This document shows, in pieces, positions 16,160 to 23,505 of a stretch of DNA of 37,060 nt. Origin of the DNA: Oscillospiraceae bacterium (GTDB lineage Bacteria; Bacillota; Clostridia; Oscillospirales; Oscillospiraceae). The stretch is from assembly GCA_017427645.1 (NCBI GenBank), contig JAFRSI010000165.1:1-37060 (forward strand). The letters are read 5' to 3'. The notes below the pieces were generated by a model. It searched no databases, had not been told where the DNA came from, and saw nothing but the letters and a program-made list of their open reading frames with translations. Every line of letters begins with the position of its first letter. Positions within the stretch are counted from its first letter, which is position 1. Both the position numbers and the translations under genes were made by a program.

Positions 16160-16198
16160 AAAAGCACTCCGGACCGTCGGTCCGGAGTGCTTTTCTTT
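16160..16198 (+). terminator. bidirectional terminator between dCMP deaminase and lipoprotein genes
   Basis: AAAAGCACTCCGGACC (16160-16175) and its exact complement (16179-16194) with a 3-nt loop, T-rich on both outer sides. It serves the + strand deaminase gene and the convergent - strand lipoprotein gene ending at 16202. Confidence 0.9.
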
Positions 16199-16201
16199 AG
16201 G

Positions 16202-16837
16202 TTACTGCTCCTGCAGGGGCTGGAACATGGCCAGAAGATCGGCGGTGGTGTCCTCGAAGAAGGTGGCTGCGGTGACGCAGGCCATGTAGGAGCCGGTCTT
16301 GACCAGCACGATGGTCTCATACAGGGGGAGGTCCTGGACGGTGCCCTCCATGGTCAGCGCCACGTGCTCCTTCCCGGCGAAGGTGACGTTGGCTTTCTCC
16401 AGCTTGCCCACGGTGATGCCGCTGGAGGCCAACGTGTCGGGCAGCTGCTTCATGGTCTCCTCGGCGTAGGCGTCCTCGCTGACCAGAACGCCGCTGATGA
16501 AGCTGAGCTTCTGAAAATTGATGTTGACGGAGGAGCCGTCCGCCTGATTCAGCGCGTACAGGTCCATGACGCTGCCGCCCTTCTCGATCTGGGCCTTGAC
16601 GTCCTCGTCGGTGAAGGAATCCAGCACCATGCCGCTGAGCTCGGCCAGCTGCTCGTCGTCGGCAATGATCCAGTCCTCGTCCACCGTCAGGCGGATCCCC
16701 AGAAACTGGCTGGTATAGACGTTGTCCTCCACGGTGCCGCGGTGAAGCTCGGCCTCCTCTGCAGCGGATTTGCCGCCGCAGGCCGCCAGACTCACGATCA
16801 GCAGAAGGGACAGAAATACGGAAACGATCTTTTTCAT
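16202..16837 (-). CDS. lipoprotein of unknown function
   Basis: A 211-residue lipoprotein with signal peptide MKKIVSVFLSLLLIVSLAAC and lipobox SLAAC (Cys20). The mature part begins with a charged stretch, then YTSQFLGIRLTVDEDWIIADDEQLAELSG and ends in a beta-rich segment (HVALTMEGTVQ... ETIVLVKTGSYMACVTAA). This resembles a PsbP-like or Mog1-like alpha-beta fold in outline only; I do not recognise a named family. It has a good ribosome-binding site (GAGAGGAGAG), its own promoter at 16891-16919 and the convergent terminator at 16160-16198, so it is a single-gene unit. No neighbour suggests a role. Confidence 0.8.
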   Translation of the reverse strand: MKKIVSVFLSLLLIVSLAACGGKSAAEEAELHRGTVEDNVYTSQFLGIRLTVDEDWIIADDEQLAELSGMVLDSFTDEDVKAQIEKGGSVMDLYALNQADGSSVNINFQKLSFISGVLVSEDAYAEETMKQLPDTLASSGITVGKLEKANVTFAGKEHVALTMEGTVQDLPLYETIVLVKTGSYMACVTAATFFEDTTADLLAMFQPLQEQ

Positions 16838-16890
16838 GGAGTCTCTCCTCTCTCATCGGGGTAATGACCGCACGGGGGGGTACTGCAGCC

Positions 16891-16919
16891 AGTATAGCAA
16901 AAGGATGGCCAAGCGTCAA
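16891..16919 (-). promoter_or_regulatory. promoter of the lipoprotein gene
   Basis: On the - strand: TTGACG (16919-16914), 17-base spacer, TATACT (16896-16891). About 50 nt of leader before the ATG at 16837. Confidence 0.75.
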
Positions 16920-16934
16920 TACGGAGAGGAAACG

Positions 16935-16972
16935 GAAAAACGGACCGCTGACTTATCAGCGGTCCGTTTTTT
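16935..16972 (-). terminator. terminator of the rpsF-ssb-rpsR operon
   Basis: An 11-bp stem CGGACCGCTGA/TCAGCGGTCCG (16941-16951 with 16956-16966) with a 4-nt loop. Followed on the - strand by GTTTTTCC, and by TTTTTT on the + strand, so it can act in both directions. Confidence 0.85.
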
Positions 16973-16983
16973 GGCGAAACGAA

Positions 16984-17235
16984 TTACTCGGTCACGAAGG
17001 GCAGCAGAGCGATCTGACGGGCGCGCTTGATGGCCTCGGTCAGCTGGCGCTGATGCATGGCGCAGGTGCCGGTGGTGCGGCGGGGCAGGATCTTGGAGCG
17101 CTCGCTGATGAAGCGGCGCAGCTTGGCAGCATCCTTGTAGTCGATGTGCTCGACCTTATCCACGCAGAACTGGCAGACCTTTTTGCGCTTGCGGGTATTG
17201 CCGCGGGGAGCTCTATTTTCGCGTTCCATAGCCAT
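16984..17235 (-). CDS. rpsR: 30S ribosomal protein S18 (zinc-binding form)
   Basis: Small-subunit ribosomal protein that pairs with S6 on the platform. The core [28 protein letters not shown] and C-terminal RQIALLPFV are unmistakable. VCQFC gives a CxxC pair and GTCAMH adds a Cys and a His, so this is the C+ (zinc-ribbon) form, in contrast to the C- form of Bacillus subtilis. The start is the ATG at 17235 behind AAAGGAGG with 8-base spacing, giving 83 residues; an upstream ATG at 17256 would put the ribosome-binding site inside the gene. Last gene of the rpsF-ssb-rpsR operon. Confidence 0.96.
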   Translation of the reverse strand: MAMERENRAPRGNTRKRKKVCQFCVDKVEHIDYKDAAKLRRFISERSKILPRRTTGTCAMHQRQLTEAIKRARQIALLPFVTE

Positions 17236-17278
17236 GGAAGTATCCTCCTTTAACAAATTTGTCGTGCTTCATACACAG

Positions 17279-17731
17279 TTAGAACGGCAGGTCGCCGTCC
17301 TCCTCGTCGATCTCGGCAAAAGCGGAGGCGCCGCCGATGGGGGCGGAATAGCCGCCGCTGGGGGCGCTGAAGGACGGGGCGCCGTAGCTGTCGCCGCGGT
17401 CAGCGCCGTCGCGCTTGCTGTCACCGAAATAGACGTTGTCCGCCACGACCTCGATGGCCGTGCGCTTGTTCCCGTCCTTGTCGGTCCAGTCCCGGCTCTG
17501 CAGCCGACCCTCCACAATGGCCAGGCGGCCCTTGGTGAAGTACTTGGACACGAACTCTGCGGTCTGACGCCAGGCGACCACGTCGATCCAATCCGTACCC
17601 TTTTCACCGTTCTGGGACTTGAAGTCCCGGTCACAGGCGATACGGAAAGAGGTCACGGCGATGCCGCTCTGCGTCCGGCGCAGCTCGGGATCCCGGGCCA
17701 GACGGCCCATAATGACAATTCTGTTCAGCAT
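17279..17731 (-). CDS. ssb: single-stranded DNA-binding protein
   Basis: Binds single-stranded DNA during replication and repair and recruits partners by its tail. The 150-residue protein has an OB fold opening with MLNRIVIMGRLARDPELR, including TSFRIACDRDF and WIDVVAWRQTAEFVSKYFTKG, then a Gly/Ser-rich linker from about residue 108 and the acidic tip EEDGDLPF. The order rpsF-ssb-rpsR matches B. subtilis. The gene lies 12 bases downstream of rpsF with GGGAGG upstream of its ATG at 17731. Confidence 0.97.
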   Translation of the reverse strand: MLNRIVIMGRLARDPELRRTQSGIAVTSFRIACDRDFKSQNGEKGTDWIDVVAWRQTAEFVSKYFTKGRLAIVEGRLQSRDWTDKDGNKRTAIEVVADNVYFGDSKRDGADRGDSYGAPSFSAPSGGYSAPIGGASAFAEIDEEDGDLPF

Positions 17732-17743
17732 GATGTGCCTCCC

Positions 17744-18040
17744 TTACTCGTCCTTGCAGACGATCATGGAACGCATGATACCTTCCGTGATACGGAGAAT
17801 ACGATCCAGCTCCTTGGGGAACTCGGGACCGCTGGTGAAAGACATCAGGACGTAGTAGCCTTCCGTCTTGTAGTCGATCGCGTAGGCCAGTCTGCGCGTG
17901 CCCCACTCGTCAACGACTACGTTGGTACCGTTCTGCTCAGCCAGAGTCTGGAACTTTGCCACGGCAGCGGCAATAGCCTCCTCACCCTGTGCAGGGTCGA
18001 TGATGTAAACGACCTCGTAGTTGGCAGTGATTTTCGCCAT
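17744..18040 (-). CDS. rpsF: 30S ribosomal protein S6
   Basis: Small-subunit platform protein and S18 partner. The 98-residue sequence shows the S6 pattern ANYEVVYIIDP, the WGTRRLAYAIDYKTEGYYVLMSF core, and a C-terminus without a poly-Glu tail. I chose ATG 18040, directly behind AAAAGGAGGTG, rather than a longer open frame that reads into the promoter. First gene of the rpsF-ssb-rpsR operon, with a perfect-like promoter at 18123-18150 and a leader hairpin that may bind the S6:S18 pair. Confidence 0.97.
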   Translation of the reverse strand: MAKITANYEVVYIIDPAQGEEAIAAAVAKFQTLAEQNGTNVVVDEWGTRRLAYAIDYKTEGYYVLMSFTSGPEFPKELDRILRITEGIMRSMIVCKDE

Positions 18041-18067
18041 ACTTTTTGCACCTCCTTTTGGACTAAT

Positions 18068-18090
18068 GGCCCTCACTCGACGGTGAGAGC
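18068..18090 (-). promoter_or_regulatory. candidate S6:S18-binding leader hairpin of rpsF
   Basis: In the transcript leader GCTCTCAC (18090-18083) pairs with GTGAGGGC (18076-18069, one G-U) around a CGTCGA loop; the sequence ACCG sits at the top of the stem. The known rpsF leader motif in many bacteria is a stem displaying a CCG recognised by S6:S18. The match is by eye only. Confidence 0.4.
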
Positions 18091-18122
18091 AAGGATTCAC
18101 CCGCTGATACGCGAGCCTATTT

Positions 18123-18150
18123 ATTATATCGGAACGGCGGAAAAAGTCAA
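18123..18150 (-). promoter_or_regulatory. promoter of rpsF-ssb-rpsR
   Basis: On the - strand: TTGACT (18150-18145), 16-base spacer, TATAAT (18128-18123). Leader of about 75 nt. Confidence 0.85.
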
Positions 18151-18165
18151 GCATTTTTTGCGGGA

Positions 18166-18206
18166 TTTATAAAAAACAGTCCGTTTTCCCGGAAAACGGA
18201 CTGTTT
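18166..18206 (-). terminator. terminator of dusB
   Basis: AAAACAGTCCGTTTTCC and its complement (18173-18189 and 18190-18206) make a long stem with T-rich sequence on the outgoing - strand side (CTGTTTTTTAT). It sits between the dusB stop and the rpsF promoter. Confidence 0.85.
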
Positions 18207-18218
18207 TGCATGGAGAAG

Positions 18219-19187
18219 CTATTTCAGATCCCGCTTGACGCCCTGGGCGATGCGGTGGACGTCGGCCAGGGTGTTCATGGCCACGATCTGCTCCTTGTAG
18301 TAGTTGGCGTAGGCCACGCCCTTGAGATACCAGCACAGCTGCTTGCGGGCCTCCAGCACGGCGATGTGCTCGCCCTTGTCCTCCGCCGCGATCTCCACCT
18401 GGCGCACGGCGGTGTCGAACCGCTCGGCCAGGGGCGGCAGGGGCGGGATGGGCTCGCCGTTCAACGCGGCCTGCGCCTGCTGAAAGATCCAGGGATTGCC
18501 GAAAGCGCCCCGGGCGATCATCACCATGTCGGCCCCGGTGAAGGCCAGGATGCGCAGGGCGTCCTGAGCGGAGAACACGTCGCCGTTGGCGATGACGGGG
18601 ATCTTCACCGCCTCCCTGACCTCCCGGATGGTGGTCCAGTCGGCCTGGCCGGCGTACATCTGGGCCCGGGTGCGGCCGTGGACGGCCACGGCGGCCACGC
18701 CCGCCTGCTCCAGCATCCGGGAGAGCTCCACGGCGTTGACGCTGCCCTTGTCCCAGCCCCGGCGCATCTTCACCGTCACCGGGACGGGGGAGGCCTTGAC
18801 CACTGCCTCGGCGATCCGCGCCGCCTTCTCCGGGTCCCGCATCAGGGCGCTGCCGTCGCCGTTGGCCACCACCTTGCCCACGGGGCAGCCCATGTTGATG
18901 TCGATGAAGTCGGCGCCGGAGATCTCTGCGGCCAGCTGGGCGGCCTCGGCCATGCAGACCGGGTCGCTGCCGAAGATCTGGGCGCTGGCGGGGTGCTCGC
19001 CGGGCCCCAGTTTCAGCAGTCCCCGGCTCTTCCGGTCCTGGTAGCACAGGGCCTTGGCGCTGACCATCTCGGTGACGGTCATACCGGCGCCCAGCTCCCG
19101 GCAGATCTGGCGGAAGGCCAGATCCGTGACCCCGGCCATGGGCGCCAGCGCCAGCCGGGAGGCGATTTCCACGTTTCCGATGCGCAC
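18219..19187 (-). CDS. dusB: tRNA-dihydrouridine synthase (DusB family)
   Basis: An FMN enzyme that reduces uridines in the tRNA D-loop. The TIM-barrel motifs are in order: LALAPMAGVTDLAFR, TEMVSAKAL, GADFIDINMGCPVGKV with the catalytic Cys, VTVKMRRGW, AVHGRTRAQMY, IPVIANGDVF and MIARGAFGNPWIF. The 322-residue length is normal. The GTG start at 19187 lies behind GAGGGGAGGGG; longer frames read into the promoter region. It has its own promoter and terminator and no clear partner. Confidence 0.93.
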   Translation of the reverse strand: MRIGNVEIASRLALAPMAGVTDLAFRQICRELGAGMTVTEMVSAKALCYQDRKSRGLLKLGPGEHPASAQIFGSDPVCMAEAAQLAAEISGADFIDINMGCPVGKVVANGDGSALMRDPEKAARIAEAVVKASPVPVTVKMRRGWDKGSVNAVELSRMLEQAGVAAVAVHGRTRAQMYAGQADWTTIREVREAVKIPVIANGDVFSAQDALRILAFTGADMVMIARGAFGNPWIFQQAQAALNGEPIPPLPPLAERFDTAVRQVEIAAEDKGEHIAVLEARKQLCWYLKGVAYANYYKEQIVAMNTLADVHRIAQGVKRDLK

Positions 19188-19218
19188 GGCGCCCCTCCCC
19201 TCACAGAAAGAATAATTT

Positions 19219-19227
19219 ATTATATCA
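19219..19227 (-). promoter_or_regulatory. extended -10 promoter of dusB
   Basis: On the - strand TG-A-TATAAT (19227-19219), an extended -10. The -35 position reads TTTTTT, which is the U tract of the upstream terminator, so the extended -10 probably carries recognition. Confidence 0.6.
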
Positions 19228-19240
19228 TACTTCTCACCAT

Positions 19241-19276
19241 AAAAAAAGAGGCAGCGGACAGAAACCTGTCCGCTGC
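19241..19276 (-). terminator. terminator after the small hypothetical gene
   Basis: GCAGCGGACAG (19251-19261) pairs with CTGTCCGCTGC (19266-19276), 4-nt loop, with CTCTTTTTTT on the outgoing - strand. Confidence 0.85.
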
Positions 19277-19303
19277 AAAAGGAGAGAGAGAAATGTGATG
19301 CGC

Positions 19304-19567
19304 TCAAATCAGTTCCATCACCAGCCACAGCAGCGCGATGACGGCAGCTCCGGCCAGGGCGGCCGCCAGGGGCGTGGGGCGGAAGCGGCGCCGGGGCGCG
19401 GCGTGGGTACGGGAGTAGTTTTTGGCGATGCGCACCGCCTGATCCACCAGCTGCTGGGAGCTGACGCCCTCGGCGGAGTCGTTTCGGATGATGAAGATGG
19501 CCTGCTCAAAGAGATCGGGGTCGGGGGAGTCCACCACGACTACCCGCCGGGAAATACCTTTTACCAA
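19304..19567 (-). CDS. small C-tail-anchored hypothetical protein
   Basis: An 87-residue protein with a soluble N-terminal part (RRVVVVDSPDPDLFEQAIFIIR, then a helix QLVDQAVRIAKNY), an Arg-rich stretch and one hydrophobic C-terminal segment of about 20 residues (AAALAGAAVIALLWLVMEL), so likely anchored in the membrane with the N-terminus in the cytoplasm. I have seen similar small proteins in Clostridia, but I know no function. The start is TTG at 19567 behind AAAGGAGG (19583-19576), 8-base spacing. It lies 55 bases after spoIIE on the same strand, before a terminator, so it may be cotranscribed with spoIIE and act in sporulation; this is a guess. Confidence 0.75.
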   Translation of the reverse strand: MVKGISRRVVVVDSPDPDLFEQAIFIIRNDSAEGVSSQQLVDQAVRIAKNYSRTHAAPRRRFRPTPLAAALAGAAVIALLWLVMELI

Positions 19568-19622
19568 GAGTCTGTCCTCCTTTGCCGTGTCTTTTTTCCA
19601 GTATGGCCCGTCTGCTCCGTTT

Positions 19623-21602
19623 TTATACCTGGGTCCCGCCGCCCGGCTCCGGAAGCTGGAGGATCAGCACGGCGCAGTCGTCGCTCAGCCCCTTGCGGCT
19701 GCAGGATTCGCTGAGGATCAGCGAGACCAGGGTGTTCACGTCCCGGCCCTGCCAGCCCGCCAGCAGATTCTGCAGCCACTCGTCATTGCTCTCGTCGGCG
19801 ATGCCGTCGGAGACCATGACGAACCAGCAGCCCGGCTGCAGGGAGATCCGCGTGGCCTCCGGCGGCTCGGTCTGCAGTCCGGCCGGCAGGCTCTGGGCCG
19901 TGATCCGGCTCACTGTGCCGGTGCGTTTGACGTAGGAGGGGGCGGCCCCGTATTTGTAAACCGTGGCGGCGCCGCTGCCCTGCTCCAGCGCCAGCAGATC
20001 GATGGTGGTGAAGCCGCCGCCGTTCTCGCCCCGCAGCCGCAGGGCGGAATTCAGGGTCTGAAGGGCCGGCGCGGCGTCGATACCCGCCTTCAAAAACTGC
20101 TGCAGGAGGCGGACGGTCAGCGCCGCCTCCCGGTGGGCGGCCTCGCCGCTGCCCATGCCGTCGGAGAGCAGCAGATAGAGGGTGGAGCCCGCCTCAAAGG
20201 AGGCGATCTGGTCGCCGCACAGACGTTCCCCCTCTCTGGGCCGCAGGCTGGAGCCGATGCGGTAGCCCATGGGGACCGTCACGTTGGAGATGGCGTGTAC
20301 GGCGGTGCTGGCCAGGGCCTCGCCCAGCTGCTGGTATTGCTCCTGGGCCTGCTGGCGTACCTCCGTCAGACGCTGGCGATACTGACGCCGCAGGAGATAG
20401 GCGCGCAGCTCCAGATTCACGGCGGCCAGAAAGTCGCTGAAATGGACGCAGCGCGAGGAGAAGTACAGGGGGAAATCCTGGGATTCGGCGCGCCCCCGCT
20501 GCAGCAGCTTGGGGCAGGCGTCGTTGAAGGCGTTGTAGGTGCCGGTATAGTGCTGGTGCCAGCAGGAGGCGCACAGCACGCAGTCCCGGCAGACCCGCTC
20601 CGCCGCCTGGTCGAACAGGACGGAGGGATTCTCCGGCGGCGCCGCTGCCGCGCCGCGGAAAAAGCTGTCGTACAGCTCCCGGAAGGCGGCGGCAGACTGG
20701 CGGAGCCGGGGGACTTCCGGGGCGGGAGCCGCCTCCAGCCGGGCGGGACGGGGCTGCCGGCGCACCGGGAAGACCGCCACAGCGGCCAGCAGCGCCTCGC
20801 AGAAGACGGCGGCGGGGTAATCGGCCCGGAAGAGCAGGGCGAGAAATCCGGCGCCCAGCGCAAAGAGGGGCGGGAGCGTCCAGCGGGGCCAACTGCGGCC
20901 CAGGGAAGCCAGGGCACCCACGCCGCCGTAGACGGCGCAGAGCAGGGGATGGGGACCGATGCCGGACAGGTCCAGCAGAGCGCCGACGGCGGCGCCGACG
21001 CAGAGGGCCTCAGCGGCGGGCAGCTCCAGAGATACCCAGAGCACCGTGATGCAGGCCAGGATGTGTCCCAGAGAAATGGTGTCCAGCGGCGGGATCGCCT
21101 GGGCGGTGATTGCCGCCGCTGCCAGCAGAAACAGCACGGCGTGCCTGTCCGGCTGCTGAAAGAGCTGCCGCCACAGGTGAGTTCCCACGGCCAGAACGGC
21201 GGCGGAGGCGGCGCACAGGGCCCACTGCTCGGCGGTGCGGCCCAGCAGATAGATGGACTGCACCAGCAGCATCATAAAGGCGCTGACGCAGGGCCGAAAG
21301 AGGGGACGCTCGTAGAGACGGGTGTCGTAAAAAGCGGTATGGACGGCAAAGATCAGAACGGCCGCGGCAAAATGGCGCAGCCCCGCCTGGAAATCCAGAA
21401 AAACCAGGGAGCCGGCGCCCGTTCCGGCCAGGCAGAGCAGGCCGGGCAGCCGTGCGCCCGAGGCGGCCACCATGGCCAGGGCAAAGGGAGCGTAGCCGCC
21501 GGAGAGGCGTCCGGCAGTCAGAAGAAAAGAGAGCGCCAGCCGGGCGGCGGGGATGGCGAGGGGCTTCAGGCGCTGCAGCCCCTGGGCAGGGAAAAGTTTC
21601 AT
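19623..21602 (-). CDS. spoIIE: stage II sporulation protein E (SpoIIE)
   Basis: The membrane serine phosphatase that dephosphorylates SpoIIAA-P and so activates sigma-F in the forespore. The 659-residue protein has a hydrophobic N-terminal half with about ten membrane segments (to about residue 270), a Cys-rich central motif (VCRDCVLCASCWHQHY, about residues 334-350) and a C-terminal PP2C-type phosphatase with LCGDQIASFEAG, LLLSDGMGSGEAA, VSDGIADE and SDDCAVLIL. It is shorter than the B. subtilis protein (about 827), mainly in the central region. The start ATG at 21602 follows AAGGAGGA; a further in-frame ATG upstream lacks such a site. Its presence indicates an endospore former. Confidence 0.95.
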   Translation of the reverse strand: MKLFPAQGLQRLKPLAIPAARLALSFLLTAGRLSGGYAPFALAMVAASGARLPGLLCLAGTGAGSLVFLDFQAGLRHFAAAVLIFAVHTAFYDTRLYERPLFRPCVSAFMMLLVQSIYLLGRTAEQWALCAASAAVLAVGTHLWRQLFQQPDRHAVLFLLAAAAITAQAIPPLDTISLGHILACITVLWVSLELPAAEALCVGAAVGALLDLSGIGPHPLLCAVYGGVGALASLGRSWPRWTLPPLFALGAGFLALLFRADYPAAVFCEALLAAVAVFPVRRQPRPARLEAAPAPEVPRLRQSAAAFRELYDSFFRGAAAAPPENPSVLFDQAAERVCRDCVLCASCWHQHYTGTYNAFNDACPKLLQRGRAESQDFPLYFSSRCVHFSDFLAAVNLELRAYLLRRQYRQRLTEVRQQAQEQYQQLGEALASTAVHAISNVTVPMGYRIGSSLRPREGERLCGDQIASFEAGSTLYLLLSDGMGSGEAAHREAALTVRLLQQFLKAGIDAAPALQTLNSALRLRGENGGGFTTIDLLALEQGSGAATVYKYGAAPSYVKRTGTVSRITAQSLPAGLQTEPPEATRISLQPGCWFVMVSDGIADESNDEWLQNLLAGWQGRDVNTLVSLILSESCSRKGLSDDCAVLILQLPEPGGGTQV

Positions 21603-21627
21603 GGCGGGTTCCTCCTTCTTTGCCCCC

Positions 21628-21651
21628 ATTGTAGCGCCGCGCCGTGGCGAA
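21628..21651 (-). promoter_or_regulatory. candidate spoIIE promoter with a Spo0A box
   Basis: On the - strand TACAAT (21633-21628) could be the -10. A match to the Spo0A box TGNCGAA (TGGCGAA, + strand, 21645-21651) lies about 11 bases upstream of it, in the -35 region; no good -35 hexamer is seen. In B. subtilis spoIIE is Spo0A-activated through such boxes. Confidence 0.4.
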
Positions 21652-21669
21652 AAACGTCGGGGAATGGGA

Positions 21670-21710
21670 GGAAAAAGAAATGGGCGGAGATTTTTCCAAA
21701 TCTCCGCCCA
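21670..21710 (-). terminator. terminator of the rimP-to-ribF operon
   Basis: TGGGCGGAGATTT (21681-21693) pairs with AAATCTCCGCCCA (21698-21710), 4-nt loop, followed on the - strand by TTTCTTTTTCC. Confidence 0.88.
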
Positions 21711-21722
21711 GGGGCAGCCTCT

Positions 21723-22622
21723 TCAGTTTTCGGAAAAATAGGACCTGGCGGCGGCGATATCGCGGCTGATCTGGGCTTTCAGATCCGTCAGCGTATCAAA
21801 GCGCCGCTCGGCGCGCAGGCGGCGGCAGAAGTCCAGCCGGATGCGCTTGCCGTAGAGATCTCCGTCGTAGTCCAGCAGAAACGTCTCCACAGAGACGGAA
21901 TTGCCGGGGTCGACGGTGGGCCGGGTACCCACGTTGGTGACGCCGGGGTAGCTGCTGCCGTCCGGCAGGTGGACCCGGGTGATATAGACGCCGTGGGCCG
22001 GTATCAGCACGGAAGGCGGCGGCGTCAGGTTGACGGTGGGCACGCCGATGGTCCGTCCGATCCGCCGCCCGTGGGTGACGGTCTGACTCAGACAGTGGGG
22101 ATGGGCCAGAAATTCCGCGGCCCGCTCCACGTCGCCGGACTCCACCAGGGTGCGGATATAGGTGGAGCTGACGGTGATGCCGTCGTATTCCACCTTGGGG
22201 ATGATATCGCAGCCCAGCCCCAGTTCAGTGCAGCGGCTGCGCAGCAGCTCCGGCGTGCCCTGATTCTTGTAGCCGAAATGATAGTCGTGGCCGGCCACCA
22301 GATGGACAGCGCCGCAGTCCTCCACCAGGGAGGTGATGAAGTCCTGCCAGCTCATGGTCATCATGGCCCGGTCAAAGGGGGCCAGGATGACCTGCTCGAT
22401 GCCGAAGATCCGGCGGATCAGGTCCACCCGGTCCTCCGCCGAGTTGATGAGGGGCACCGGCTTGCCGGTGACCACCTCCTTGGGAGGCCGGTCGAAAGTA
22501 AACACAGCGGGTCTGGCACCCCGCGCGGCGGCCCGCTCCACGGTGCGCCGCAGCAGGGCGCCGTGGCCCCGGTGGACACCGTCGAAGAAGCCCAGGGCAA
22601 TGACGGTTGGTTGATGATTCAA
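21723..22622 (-). CDS. ribF: bifunctional riboflavin kinase / FMN adenylyltransferase
   Basis: Makes FMN and then FAD from riboflavin. The adenylyltransferase half opens with ALGFFDGVHRGH (nucleotidyl-transferase HxGH) and has VSSTYIR; the kinase half carries GRRIGRTIGVPTVNL and the TNVGTRPTV segment with the following ETFLLDYDGDLYGK. The 299-residue length is standard. The start is TTG at 22622, 6 bases after the truB stop, with GGAGCGTGA as the likely ribosome-binding site; the N-terminus before the HxGH motif is short. Last gene of the rimP operon, whose terminator follows at 21681-21710. Confidence 0.94.
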   Translation of the reverse strand: MNHQPTVIALGFFDGVHRGHGALLRRTVERAAARGARPAVFTFDRPPKEVVTGKPVPLINSAEDRVDLIRRIFGIEQVILAPFDRAMMTMSWQDFITSLVEDCGAVHLVAGHDYHFGYKNQGTPELLRSRCTELGLGCDIIPKVEYDGITVSSTYIRTLVESGDVERAAEFLAHPHCLSQTVTHGRRIGRTIGVPTVNLTPPPSVLIPAHGVYITRVHLPDGSSYPGVTNVGTRPTVDPGNSVSVETFLLDYDGDLYGKRIRLDFCRRLRAERRFDTLTDLKAQISRDIAAARSYFSEN

Positions 22623-22628
22623 GGCGAT

Positions 22629-23504
22629 TCACGCTCCGAAAAAGTTTTTGATGGAGGTCATGACGCCGCTCTCCAGACGGCTCAGACACAGAAAGGCGCC
22701 GTCGGCGCCGTAGACGCGGTAGATCCCCTCCGCCAGGGGCTCCCGTATGCGGAGAGGGTTCCCGCAGCGGCACAGAAACTCCATACGGGGATGGGGCAGC
22801 GTGTAGGCGGGATATTGGGCAAAGAGGGAGTCGACAGGCCGCAGCAGCGCCTCGCCCTGCTCCTGTACCTCCTCCAGCGTGTGACTCTCGGCCAGAGTGA
22901 ACCCGGCGGCACGTGTCCGCCGCAGGGAATACATGCACCCGCCGCAGCCCAGCTCGGCGCCGATATCGTGGCACAGGGTGCGCACGTAGGTGCCCTTGGA
23001 GCAGTGGACGCGCAGGATGAAATCGGTGGGGGAGACCTGCTCCAGCAGCTCCAGCTCGTGAACGGTCACCGACCGGGTGCTCCGTTCAATGGATTCTCCC
23101 GACCGGGCGTATTCATACAGCTTCCTGCCGCCGATTTTGACGGCGCTGTACATGGGGGGCAGCTGGCGGAGCTCCCCGATGAACTTCGGCAGGACGGCCT
23201 GCAGCTTTCGGGCGGAGAAGGCCGCCCCCTGGGGAGCCTGGCGCAGCACCCGCCCCTGGGTGTCCTGGGTGTCGGTGACGAGGCCCAGCCGGAGACCGGC
23301 GACGTACTCCTTTTCGCCGCTCTCGGCAAAGCTGACGGCCCGGGTGGCCTGTCCCACAAAGACCGGCAGTACGCCGGTGGCCATGGGGTCCAGGGTCCCG
23401 GCGTGGCCCACCTTCTTCGTCTGCAGGATGCCCCGCAGCCTGGCGCACACGTCCATGGAGGTCCAGCCGGCGGGCTTGTCGATGATGATGATGCCGTCGG
23501 CCAT
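22629..23504 (-). CDS. truB: tRNA pseudouridine-55 synthase
   Basis: Makes pseudouridine 55 in the T-loop of tRNA. MADGIIIIDKPAGWTSMDV and KVGHAGTLDPMATGVL (catalytic Asp39) are diagnostic, with EYVAGLRLGLVTDTQDTQG, PPMYSAVKIGGRKLYEYAR and the RVHCSKGTYVRTL segment following. The 291 residues include a short C-terminal PUA-like region. It is in a tight cluster between nrnA and ribF, with its ATG at 23504 just after the nrnA stop. Confidence 0.96.
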   Translation of the reverse strand: MADGIIIIDKPAGWTSMDVCARLRGILQTKKVGHAGTLDPMATGVLPVFVGQATRAVSFAESGEKEYVAGLRLGLVTDTQDTQGRVLRQAPQGAAFSARKLQAVLPKFIGELRQLPPMYSAVKIGGRKLYEYARSGESIERSTRSVTVHELELLEQVSPTDFILRVHCSKGTYVRTLCHDIGAELGCGGCMYSLRRTRAAGFTLAESHTLEEVQEQGEALLRPVDSLFAQYPAYTLPHPRMEFLCRCGNPLRIREPLAEGIYRVYGADGAFLCLSRLESGVMTSIKNFFGA

Positions 23505-23505
23505 A

